This document shows, piece by piece, positions 20,213-27,290 of a stretch of DNA of 64,000 nucleotides. Below the pieces are notes generated by a model. The model saw only the letters and a program-made list of their open reading frames with translations, ran no database searches and was not told where the DNA came from. This stretch comes from CBDFMG01 sp965221205 [NCBI: bacterium] (lineage in GTDB: Bacteria; SM23-31). Location: contig OZ244870.1 in NCBI GenBank assembly GCA_965221205.1, positions 930,001-994,000 of the forward strand, written 5' to 3'. Numbering within the stretch: position 1 is the first letter of the stretch; every line of letters starts with the position of its first letter. The translations under genes were made by a program, and so were the position numbers.

Positions 20213-20584
20213 ATGGCTAATCCATTTTGTCATATAGAACTTCAATCTAGTAATACCGATGCATCGAAGAAATTTTACGGCGAACTGTTTGGCTGGGAAT
20301 TAGAGGATATCCCTACCGGAGATTCAATCTACACAACCTACACGATGATCAAAGTTGGCGAAGGAATGGGCGGTGGTATTACCCGCAATATGGCTCCCGA
20401 GGGGACACCGCCCCATTGGCTCGCCTATGTGCAGGTTGATGATATCGATGCATCCACGGCAAAAGCGAAAGAACTTGGTGCAACTATTCTTCAGGAACCG
20501 ATGCAGGTGATGGAACATGGGGCATTGAGTGTTATTCAGGATCCTTCCGGGGTAGTGTTTGGAATGTGGAGTGCGAACCAATAA
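20213..20584 (+). CDS. VOC-superfamily (glyoxalase/bleomycin-resistance-like) protein
   Basis: A 123-residue vicinal-oxygen-chelate protein made of two beta-alpha-beta-beta-beta halves. The first half is NPFCHIELQSSNTDASKKFYGELFGWEL, with the metal-binding HIE. The second contains WLAYVQVDDIDASTAKAKELGATILQEP and VIQDPSGVVFGMWSANQ. The length and the HIE/QDPSG pattern fit small VOC proteins that act as dimers on toxic aldehydes or similar compounds; the exact substrate is unknown. AAAGGA lies 10 bases before the ATG. It is the only undamaged gene in the stretch from 18.7 to 21.3 kb, flanked by broken TetR and DNA-glycosylase genes. Confidence 0.9.
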   Translation: MANPFCHIELQSSNTDASKKFYGELFGWELEDIPTGDSIYTTYTMIKVGEGMGGGITRNMAPEGTPPHWLAYVQVDDIDASTAKAKELGATILQEPMQVMEHGALSVIQDPSGVVFGMWSANQ

Positions 20585-20602
20585 GGTCAAGAATGGTTGA
20601 AT

Positions 20603-21111
20603 ATGAATGCAAAACCAGCATCAAAATCTCCGAATTACAACCGGATTCAGGCACACCGCTGCGGGATAGGTGAAATTCCGAAAAGTGATGACGGCTATTT
20701 TGAAAAAATGATCATGATGATATTCAGATCTGGTTTGAATTGGAGTGTAATCGAAAAAAATGGCCCAATTTTGTCAAGGCATTTGTCAATTTTTCTGTTG
20801 ATAAAACTGCGGAGTTCGATGTACCCGATATCGACAGGCTGATGGAAGATCAGGGAATTGTCAGAAACTACAGGAAAATCGAAGGTGCCGTGAAAAATGC
20901 CAGAGAATTTCAGACGATTAAAAAGGAGTTTGGTTCATTCGGTGCTTATCTTGATTCCATCAGCAAAGAAGGTGAAGAGGAACTCTGTAAACAGATCAGT
21001 AAACGGTTTGCACATATGGGAAAATCGACATCCATGATGTTTCTCAAATCGGTCGGTCTCGAAATGCCTGAAATGACCCGCTACTGGATGGAAAAACAGG
21101 GAATGGTATAG
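20603..21111 (+). pseudogene. DNA-3-methyladenine glycosylase I-like protein, frameshifted
   Basis: About 170 residues with the helical fold of the Tag family (3-methyladenine DNA glycosylase I). YFEKMIMMIFRSGLNWSVIEKKWPNFVKAFVNF corresponds to the substrate pocket region, and the C-terminus has FAHMGKSTSMMFLKSVGLE. The two halves are in different frames. They meet at a run of seven A (about 20754-20760), where one extra A would give VIEKKWPNFV. The break is therefore a homopolymer slip: a real mutation, a site of polymerase slippage, or a sequencing error. The start ATG at 20603 lies 18 bases after the VOC gene stop, which suggests the two were one operon. Confidence 0.78.
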
Positions 21112-21160
21112 CGTCTTCCCGAAAATTATTCAGATAGGTACTCATCTTTTTTCTTAACAA

Positions 21161-21281
21161 TATAATCACTCACTCAATGCAACATTCGGAACACTTGCCG
21201 ATCCTACCCGGAGAGCAATACTGCAGCGTCTTGCAAGGCGGTGAACAAACCGTTATGGAACTTGCACAGTTAAAAGAATAA
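21161..21281 (+). pseudogene. ArsR-family regulator fragment
   Basis: A short remnant of an ArsR-type winged helix. ATFGTLADPTRRAILQRLA matches the beginning of that family and is followed, one frame over, by GEQTVMELAQLKE and a stop. The rest of the DNA-binding domain is absent. It has no start codon in frame and cannot be functional. Confidence 0.6.
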
Positions 21282-21462
21282 AAGGGACGCACGGTAGGAA
21301 TACTCTTAAAAATAAAAAAATCTTGACATAGAGCATACTCTCCATTAGACAACCAAGAAGCACACAATGACTAATACAAAAGCTTCATTTGATAAACGTA
21401 ATAAACGTATTGATAAAATTGTAGATGGGCTCCAAAGCAGTAATAAGATAGATATGACTTTG

Positions 21463-21473
21463 CCCCCCCCCCC
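21463..21473 (+). repeat. C11 homopolymer inside coding sequence
   Basis: A run of eleven C at codons about 33-36 of the lipoprotein frame, upstream of its signal peptide. Tracts of this length in surface-protein genes are commonly hypermutable, and gain or loss of one C would disconnect the upstream start from the lipoprotein. Confidence 0.6.
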
Positions 21474-21600
21474 GAAAAACCATAGAAATGCCCTCAGAAT
21501 CACTGTTAAACGCCAAATAAAAGATTCTAATCGTTTTATATTTTCATTTATTTTGATTGTCGTGATGATGCTGGTGGTCGGGTGTGGGGACGAGTCCTCA

Positions 21601-21663
21601 TCTCCGACATCTCCGACATCTCCAACATCTCCGACATCTCCGCCACCGCCACCGCCACCGCCC
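21601..21663 (+). repeat. 9-bp tandem repeat and CCACCG run
   Basis: Five units of a 9-base repeat (TCTCCGACA, one with an A for G, the last turning into TCTCCGCCA) followed by CCGCCA-type hexamers. It encodes the Ser-Pro-Thr repeats and the Pro run between the lipidated Cys and the beta domain, so unit changes would lengthen or shorten the linker without a frameshift. Confidence 0.75.
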
Positions 21664-22209
21664 GTGCAGAATGTATCCGCAAACGGAAATTGGATTGGCA
21701 TCACCACATCCGGCGGCATCACCTACTATAATATCGTGTTTCATGAGGGCATCCTCCTGGGAGTGGCTACGGACCTGGAAGTGGACGTCTTTTTCGAGGG
21801 GACCGATATTTCCGGCAGCCTCCGGGCGAGCACCGGAGAAACGGGCACCTTTTCGGGTACTGTTGTCGAGGGGGAGTCTATCCGTTTTGACTTCAATGAT
21901 GAAGGTGAAATAATCTCGATACCGTTGACTTTGGACGCGAACTATAACCGTCCATCTTCCCTATCGCTAGTACAGGGCACGTGGGTTGAAGTTGACGCCA
22001 CGTCAGTAACGACGGTCACTATCGCTGCTGATGGGACTTTCTCTGGTCAAGATAGAGACGGATGCACTTTCACGGGCGCTGTTGCCATCATTAGCAATAG
22101 AGCCTATCGAAAAAAATTGATGATAATTCCAGTGAGCTATAAAAAGATATTTATAATACAAATCAAAACAACTTACTCTACCCTAATTAAACTACAAGGA
22201 GAATATATT

Positions 22210-22707
22210 ATGAGAAAATCTAATGCGTCTATTTTTCTAACGCTTTTCATTGCTGGAATTGTTTGTATAACATCATTTGACTGTGCTTCTATTGTTAGAG
22301 GAACTTCACAAGATATTCGTTTTAACTCCTCGCCTTCAGGGGCAAGTATAGTTGTAAACGATGAAGATAAGGGAAGCACACCAACCACAGTTACCCTGAA
22401 GAGAACACGTGAATATAGGGTTGTTATTAAAAAGGAAAATTATGAAGATGTGACACTCAATATCACTAGAGAGTTTAAGATGGGAGCGGCCATTTGGGGA
22501 AATCTTGTTTCTTGGATGATGGTTGGTATTGTTGTTGATATTGCAAATGGGTCTGCTTATCAGCTTAGTCCAGAAGAGCTTAGTGTTACTTTAGAAAATT
22601 CGGGCATGAGCCTTTTAGATAATAATGATCCGGACTCAATCGTCGTATATTTATTTACTAAAGAAGATATGAAAAAAATCGCTCCACATTCTTCCACCAT
22701 CAGATAA
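22210..22707 (+). CDS. PEGA-like lipoprotein
   Basis: A 165-residue protein with a signal sequence (ASIFLTLFIAGIVCITSFDC) whose Cys may be lipidated, and an early PEGA-like domain (FNSSPSGASIVVNDEDKGSTPTTVTLKRTREYRVVIKKENYED). PEGA domains are small beta modules found in surface lipoproteins. A Gly/Ala-rich hydrophobic segment (GAAIWGNLVSWMMVGIVVDIANG) follows, as in related lipoproteins. The ATG at 22210 has its own AAGGAGA ribosome site, so it is a separate gene although the preceding frame runs into it. A near-identical inverted copy lies at 47676-48161, and a collapsed relative follows at 22912. Confidence 0.8.
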   Translation: MRKSNASIFLTLFIAGIVCITSFDCASIVRGTSQDIRFNSSPSGASIVVNDEDKGSTPTTVTLKRTREYRVVIKKENYEDVTLNITREFKMGAAIWGNLVSWMMVGIVVDIANGSAYQLSPEELSVTLENSGMSLLDNNDPDSIVVYLFTKEDMKKIAPHSSTIR

Positions 22708-22734
22708 GAAAAGTATGATACCAATTTAATTTGG
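22257..22734 (+). repeat. long inverted repeat, copy 1 (mate at 47676-48161)
   Basis: Covers most of the PEGA lipoprotein gene and 27 bases after its stop. It matches 47676-48161 on the opposite strand with about a dozen substitutions by eye, plus one 8-base duplication in the other copy. Matching ends abruptly at AATTGTTTG on one side and CCAATTTAATTTGG on the other. Confidence 0.85.
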
Positions 22735-22911
22735 CAACTATATACTTGACAATACAAAATAGAAACAAAATTCAATTATGAGTAGGGAATTGGTTTTATT
22801 TTAGGGGTTGATTCGTTTTCTCGATTCTATTTAGTCTTAATTCAAACTCTTTCAAGTAGTATATTAATTCTGTGTAAAAAAGGTAAAATTTGACTTTATA
22901 GGAGGCTCATT

Positions 22912-23005
22912 ATGAAAAAACAACTAGTGTCGGCAATTATTTTATCATTACTCAATCATCGTATATTTGTTTACTAAAGAAGACTTGACAAGAATCAATG
23001 AGTGA
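22912..23005 (+). pseudogene. collapsed PEGA-lipoprotein relative
   Basis: A strong ribosome site (AGGAGG) and ATG lead into a signal-like start, MKKQLVSAIILSLL, which then runs straight into sequence matching only the very end of the PEGA lipoprotein. Read in the shifted frame, this end gives IVYLFTKEDLTRINE and a stop, against IVVYLFTKEDMKKIAP in the intact gene. About 130 codons are missing. Confidence 0.6.
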
Positions 23006-23044
23006 TAAAATCACTACAATAAGTTTAACCACTTGAGAGATATA

Positions 23045-23265
23045 ATGAGTAACGAAAAACTAGTAACGAAAAACTAAATGGAAGTGTTTTAAAGTTTATT
23101 GACAAGAAAATTAATACAATAAACGAAAATATTCAATCTCAGTTCGCTCAGCAAAGAAAAGATATAGCAAGCGATTTTGAGAATATTCAAAAGAAAATAA
23201 ACAAGAAAATTAATAATAAAGTAAACAAGAGAATCAAAAAAATCGAGACTAGAATTGGATTATAA
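23045..23265 (+). pseudogene. small coiled-coil protein disrupted by a 14-bp tandem duplication
   Basis: The bases 23048-23061 (AGTAACGAAAAACT) are repeated exactly at 23062-23075. With one copy removed, the frame would read MSNEKLNGSVLKFIDKKI and continue for about 68 residues to the TAA at 23263. The predicted protein is very rich in Lys, Asn and Ile with heptad-like spacing (NIQSQFAQQRKD, INKKINNKVNKRIKKIETRIGL), so a short coiled coil. With two copies the frame ends after SNEKLVTKN. I do not recognise a family. It sits 40 bases after the collapsed lipoprotein and 9 bases before the intact transposase stop. Confidence 0.55.
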
Positions 23266-23273
23266 GAACTTAT

Positions 23274-24203
23274 TTAATCAGAAATCAATTCTTTATACGT
23301 CAAACGACAATTACAATTCATAAGCAGCATATTGAACCTGCTTTCCTCAGTTTCTTTCTTTGTGTTATACCTGAAAGTAAACTCTTTAAGATACATATCC
23401 AAATGTTTTTCACTTACAAAATGATAAATACCGGTTATACCACGTTTCAGTAAAGAAAAGAACCCTTCAATTGTATTTGTATGGTTCTCTCCGTTTACGT
23501 ATTCTCTTCTTGAATGGTTTACGTATCTATGCTGAAACAAATTAGAAAGACTCCTGTAAGATCTAAATTCATCGGTAATAAGCTTTGACCCGGGAACTGC
23601 GTTATTTATTACCTTTGTTATGATGGTTCCAGTTTTACTGTCGGTGATTTTCATAGATTTTAAGTTGCCGCTTCTTTCGACCATTCCAAGGACCGGTATT
23701 TTCTTTGTGGTATTTCTACCTTGTGTCCCTTTTGTTCTTTTATCAGAGTGTTTATTTTTCTCTTTACCTCCAAAATATGTTTCGTCTACTTCGACGATAT
23801 TTTTTAACCTGTCATTAAAAGAGCCGGTATTGCTTGCATGTCTTAATCTATGAAGCATGAACCATGCAGTCTTCTGTGTAACTCCAATATCTTTACTCAA
23901 CTGGATTGATGAGATCCCCTTTTTATGTGAGGTAACCAGGTATATCGCAAGAAACCATTTCTGAAGAGGCAGTGGACTATCCTGGAAAATTGTTCCAATC
24001 TCTAGCGTAAACGTCCTGTGACAATATGAACATTTAAATGTTTTCCCGTCTTTAAGTTCATAAATCTTAGAACATGAACCACAATGAGGACAGTAAGGAT
24101 TTCCATCCCAGCGCAGTAATTTCAAATGATTTAAACAATCTTTTTCATTAGAAAAAACTTGCATTAGTTCTATGACGTTTTTGAAATTCTTTTCATTCTT
24201 CAT
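23274..24203 (-). CDS. IS1595-family (ISXO2-like) transposase
   Basis: A complete 309-residue transposase and the only undamaged one in the window. Residues 30-70 form the zinc ribbon (CPHC at 38-41, CSYC at 58-61) ending in IGTIFQDSPLPLQKW. The DDE-type catalytic core shows Asp140 (VEVDETYFGG), Asp211 (LITDEFRSYRSL) and Glu246 (HTNTIEGFFSLLKR). It moves the element by cut-and-paste chemistry. GGGA lies just upstream of the ATG. I could not define inverted terminal repeats or a target duplication by eye, so mobility is unproven. The decayed copy at 3160-3645 is a relative but differs at many positions. Confidence 0.92.
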   Translation of the reverse strand: MKNEKNFKNVIELMQVFSNEKDCLNHLKLLRWDGNPYCPHCGSCSKIYELKDGKTFKCSYCHRTFTLEIGTIFQDSPLPLQKWFLAIYLVTSHKKGISSIQLSKDIGVTQKTAWFMLHRLRHASNTGSFNDRLKNIVEVDETYFGGKEKNKHSDKRTKGTQGRNTTKKIPVLGMVERSGNLKSMKITDSKTGTIITKVINNAVPGSKLITDEFRSYRSLSNLFQHRYVNHSRREYVNGENHTNTIEGFFSLLKRGITGIYHFVSEKHLDMYLKEFTFRYNTKKETEESRFNMLLMNCNCRLTYKELISD

Positions 24204-24416
24204 GATTTTTTCCCATATTTTGACACGTTTCTTATATTTATGAAATTTATTTTGTTTAGCATCCTGTTTGGAATTGAACGGTGACTATACTGGGTTTGGC
24301 GTCCTGTCCGATTTAGCAAGCGGCGAGACAAACAACGTTTTCACGACGCTCACTCGCAGTGACAAGCTTTGGAGTCTTGCACGGTTAGTACATCAACAGG
24401 GGTAGCTGCTGTAGTA

Positions 24417-24446
24417 GCCTCCCGCCCTCCCGGGCGGGAGGCTTTT
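24417..24446 (+). terminator. strong GC-rich hairpin with T4, probable terminator
   Basis: An 11-bp perfect stem, GCCTCCCGCCC / GGGCGGGAGGC, closes a 4-base loop and is followed by TTTT. It is read on the plus strand, where I find no intact gene ending nearby, and lies 50 bases beyond the end of the minus-strand PIN remnant. Confidence 0.6.
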
Positions 24447-24467
24447 CTCAGGCGCGTTGCCGGTCTC

Positions 24468-24942
24468 TTATTTCAATCTGAGCTTGTCCATGAATTGGTC
24501 CGGCGCACCCTCGGATTCGTCCGCGCCCAACTCACGGGCGGTTTCTTTGAACCTTTTAAGTTGATCAGTCTTCTCGGCTTCACGGATCCAGTTCTCCTGA
24601 AATGAATAATTGGGTTTGGTTATCGCTATTGGTGGTGTCCTTATCTTGTACGAGTGTTCCCAAATCAAATTCCTCGCGGCTTCGGCAACGAATTGGTCCA
24701 GGTTGCAAATGTAATGAATTCACTGCTAAAGAACTTTCTGATCACATCCTGCTTGTCTCGTTCTATCGCCTCATGGCCTTTGAGCTTGACCACCTCGATT
24801 GAGGTAAGTGCTGATGTAAAGATGACTGTTTTATTATTCTTGGCTCTGTTAAGGACTCCCTCACAAGCGGCGTGTTTGCCTGGTTCTTCATTCAGGCACG
24901 CGATGAACGCAGAAGAATCCCAATAGCGGTGTCCTCGATCAT
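24468..24942 (-). pseudogene. PIN-domain toxin fused by deletion to a small downstream gene
   Basis: Read on the minus strand, a PIN ribonuclease-type toxin begins near 24942. RYWDSSAFIACLNEE has the first catalytic Asp, and TSALTSIEVVKLKGHEA contains the conserved Glu. The frame shifts near 24690, where the other frame continues NLDQFVAEAARNLIWEHSYKI. The usual C-terminal stretch with the remaining acidic residues (DAIHLATA-type) is missing. The sequence jumps to PPIAITKP, a typical end of such proteins, and without a stop into YSFQENWIREAEKTDQLKRFKETARELGADESE, which belongs to a separate short gene commonly seen next to PIN genes. Inactive as a nuclease. Confidence 0.65.
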
Positions 24943-25430
24943 TCAGGATGACCCAAGATCACTTTCACATTGTAGATGCCGGGAAGGGTACTCGGATTAG
25001 GAAACGTCTTGAACTTTTCTACATGCACACGGCGCGGCCTCCCATTTTCATAATATTGAATGCGGCCATACACAAAAACGCGATGACCGAAAGAGTTGGC
25101 AGCATCTTTAAGTATCGCCTCCGGCAGTTGACAATCAATTCGGTAATCATGGAGTCGATCATAGATAACGCAATGAGACCCTTTCCGAGAGGAAAGCATC
25201 TGCAAAAAACCCTCGACGGTGCTGTAGGCAAATATATTTTTTCCAAGGAGTATGTTGACATTCATAGCCGTCTGGCGGATGATCCTATTGGATTTCTCAT
25301 CATAGCTCACGCACCTTGGTCAGCGCGGTATCATCGAAATAAGCAGGGCGGACTTCATCCTTCTCAATCGCCAATAAGCCATTGAGAACGGCGTGTACTG
25401 CTGCGGACTCTGTATGAACATCGGGGGGCT
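24939..25430 (-). pseudogene. partner gene of the PIN toxin (antitoxin-like), degenerate
   Basis: The stretch AYSTVEGFLQMLSSRKGSHCVIYDRLHDYRIDCQLPEAI followed by FGHRVFVYGRIQYYENGRPRRVHVEKFKTFP resembles the small beta-rich protein that often precedes PIN toxins and probably acts as antitoxin. It ends in GHPE, four bases before the PIN frame. Further upstream (25310-25430) ESAAVHAVLNGLLAIEKDEVRPAYFDDTALTKVREL, in a different frame, belongs to the same type of locus. A GTG at 25310 opens the main frame, but the break at about 25315 shows that the gene is damaged. Its 5' end abuts the decayed transposase. Confidence 0.45.
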
Positions 25431-25442
25431 CTCGTATAGCGA

Positions 25443-26139
25443 TCAGCCGAAGACTTCTAAGCCCCCACACGTCCGTGCTCCACGATAGGCTGTTTCCATA
25501 TCGACGTACTGACCGGCACCGTGCTTGACCCAGCGGTGAATTGTGAATGACTTACCGATCTTCCACCGTTTGGCTTCGTCGGTTATCAAAGGCTTTTGTC
25601 GTGCCGATTGAGAAGGAGCGAACATGCCAGCCCCGTTGCACCAGCGACAATACGGCCGTCTTATGCGACGTGCCGCGCCGAACGGGAACGCCCTTCTTTC
25701 GACCGATAAAGGTTTCATCGACTTCTACCTGCTCGCCTTCGCCGCCCGGAGGTCCGCTAAAGCTTCCAGTACGCATGGCTTCCCGAATGCGGTGAGACAT
25801 AAACCAAGCGATCTTGAGCGTCACGCCGAGGATACGATGGATCTGGTTGGAGCTGAGCCTCTTCTTGCTGACGCACATCAGATAGGTGGCTTGCAGCCAT
25901 TGATGCATCTTTACATGGCTGGAATCGAAGATGGTGCCCACCTTCACGGTGAAGGGCTGCGGCATTGGTAGCACTCATAGGTGCCGATACGAGTGCTCTT
26001 GCCGTTCAATTTGCCCACGCGCTCACGCTCGCCGACTTTGGGACTTCGGGCAGGTTGGCCCATCCAGCCACAGCTTCGATTCAACGTAGTCATAGGCCGC
26101 TTGTTCGTCGTAAAATTCGGGTCTGCTCAGAACGCTCAT
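25443..26139 (-). pseudogene. IS1595-type transposase, second lineage, degenerate
   Basis: A GC-rich transposase ruin different from the 23-24 kb one. It starts MSVLSRPEFYDEQAAYDYVESKLWLDGPTCPK (ATG at 26139), then in other frames gives GTYECYQC (zinc ribbon), PFTVKVGTIFDSSHVKMHQWLQATYLM, QVEVDETFIGRKKG (first catalytic Asp) and LITDEAKRWKIGK (second Asp region). At least three frame changes are needed and the Glu-containing end is lost near 25480. It joins directly to the toxin-antitoxin debris, so the element probably inserted there and then eroded. A TTGACA-containing segment near 26180-26190 may be its right end. Confidence 0.8.
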
Positions 26140-26263
26140 GTGATTGCCTCTCTTAACCGACCATCATGCTACACTGCCTAATTGGGTATGTCAAGTATAA
26201 TAACGTTATTTATTATTACTAATAACCGCTTTCAACACAATCAAACAATAGAGAGGGTATCCT

Positions 26264-26460
26264 ATGTATACGGTATCGTGTGTCGTAATTTAGGAGGAGA
26301 CTGCGGCCACAGCGTCTCCGGCAGCACTATTGAAGAAGCTAAGCAGGCAATGTGGAAGCATGCTCAGGAAGACCATGCCGATATGGTCGCTACGCTTTCA
26401 GATGACCAGAAACAAGGTATGGAAATGAAACTCATCAACTTTCTGAGCGCCCAATCGTGA
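26264..26460 (+). pseudogene. DUF1059-like small protein, 2-bp slip near start
   Basis: The ATG at 26264, with GAGAGGG upstream, would start MYTVSC. The next bases are CGTGTGTCGTAAT, whereas CGTGTCGTAAT would give CRNLGGDCGHSVSGSTIEEAKQAMWKHAQEDH, which is the DUF1059 pattern with its conserved Cys and His residues. An extra GT therefore puts the body of the gene out of frame with its start. The body is also open from a start further upstream (about 26182), without a good ribosome site, so some product could still be made. Function of DUF1059 is unknown; the Cys/His pattern suggests metal binding. Confidence 0.7.
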
Positions 26461-26472
26461 GCAACATATATT

Positions 26473-26510
26473 CTGGTACGGAACGGCCATGGTATGCCGC
26501 TTCGTACCAG
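26473..26510. terminator. 15-bp hairpin after DUF1059 gene
   Basis: CTGGTACGGAACGGC (26473-26487) pairs with GCCGCTTCGTACCAG (26496-26510), with one or two non-Watson-Crick positions, around an 8-base loop. No T run follows, so termination is uncertain. The remaining gap to 26830 holds nothing I can assign. Confidence 0.45.
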
Positions 26511-26830
26511 ATCCATTGGATCAAATGGGAACTCTGTCCTGCTTCTCTCTGTTATGATGTATTGGAATGAATAACAGGAGAAATGGGAAAATTATGGTAG
26601 GAACATTCCTGAAAAAAATCCGAAAATCTTTCTTTTCAATCATAAAATTTCTGTGCCAGCCTGCAAAAATGCGGCACCAGTCCGATGACATTTCCTGCGG
26701 ATGCTGAGTATATTCATATAATGTATCTGCTAATTTCCTCTTGACTCTTATCAAAATAACCCGTAGCATAAAGCGATTTTGATATCATGCTGCAGTCCAC
26801 TGTCACTTTCACGCAACGATAGGAGGCACA

Positions 26831-27202
26831 ATGCAGGCATTAACAACAGTAGTTGCAAGAATTCTTTACGGTCTGCCGATGATCATCTTCGGCATTTTTC
26901 ATTTTATTGCCGGCGGAGGCATGGCTGGAATGATTCCAATTCCGGGTGGCATATTCTGGGTTTATCTGACCGGAGCAGCACTTATACTTGCCGGAATAGC
27001 CATTATAATAAAAAACAGGGCTCGACTTGCCTGTCTGCTTCTGGCACTTATGATCGCAATTTTTACTCTCACGATCCACGTACCAGGCATTCTCGACCCG
27101 AACAATATGCAGATGGAGATGATGAACACCCTGAAAAATCTGGTAATGATCGGCGGTGCATTAGGTTTTGCCCACATTTTTGAAAGAGAAAGTTATTCGT
27201 AG
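26831..27202 (+). CDS. DoxX-like membrane protein
   Basis: A 123-residue inner-membrane protein with four hydrophobic helices, of the DoxX type. Signs are an N-terminal VARILYGLPMIIFGIFHFIAGGGMAG, a central VYLTGAALILAGIAIII, and a C-terminal NTLKNLVMIGGALGFAHI. Members of this superfamily are quinone-linked or act in redox stress, but the function here is not known. An AGGAGG precedes the ATG by 6 bases. It converges on the copper operon, and a terminator hairpin lies between the two (27239-27267). Confidence 0.82.
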   Translation: MQALTTVVARILYGLPMIIFGIFHFIAGGGMAGMIPIPGGIFWVYLTGAALILAGIAIIIKNRARLACLLLALMIAIFTLTIHVPGILDPNNMQMEMMNTLKNLVMIGGALGFAHIFERESYS

Positions 27203-27238
27203 ATAGAGCAGATACTGGTGAAAGGTTTTAAATAAAAG

Positions 27239-27267
27239 AGGCGATGCACAATGTGCCGCCTTTTTTT
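27239..27267. terminator. rho-independent terminator between convergent genes
   Basis: AGGCGATGCAC and GTGCCGCCT form a stem with one mismatch around AAT, followed by seven T on the plus strand. A run of A before the stem lets it serve the copper operon on the minus strand too. Confidence 0.75.
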
Positions 27268-27290
27268 ATTATTAATCAGTAAATATGTCG

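Larger units (their letters stand above)
21367..22209 (+). pseudogene. lipoprotein with low-complexity linker, C-terminus lost, runs into next gene
   Basis: The frame codes an N-terminal polar stretch, a hydrophobic signal with lipobox-like end (LIVVMMLVVGCG), a repeat-coded linker of Ser-Pro-Thr units followed by a proline run, and then a beta-rich domain (GNWIGITTSGGITYYNIVF, GTFSGTVVEGESIRFDFND, GTFSGQDRDGCTFTGAV). Such Gly-rich beta proteins are common FCB-group lipoproteins of unknown function. The natural end is missing. After residue about 245 the frame passes through non-coding-looking sequence and continues, without a stop, into the PEGA lipoprotein gene at 22210, giving a nominal 446-residue fusion. 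The upstream 55 residues before the signal look foreign and include a run of 11 C. Confidence 0.6.

Noticed and set aside
21601-21663. Tandem repeat considered as a CRISPR array
   Set aside because: Units are 9 bases without spacers, inside a coding frame, and no cas gene is present.
26521-26769. Minus-strand 82-residue frame
   Set aside because: Composition is unlike the coding neighbours, there is no ribosome site, and the frame looks like a chance opening in an intergenic stretch.
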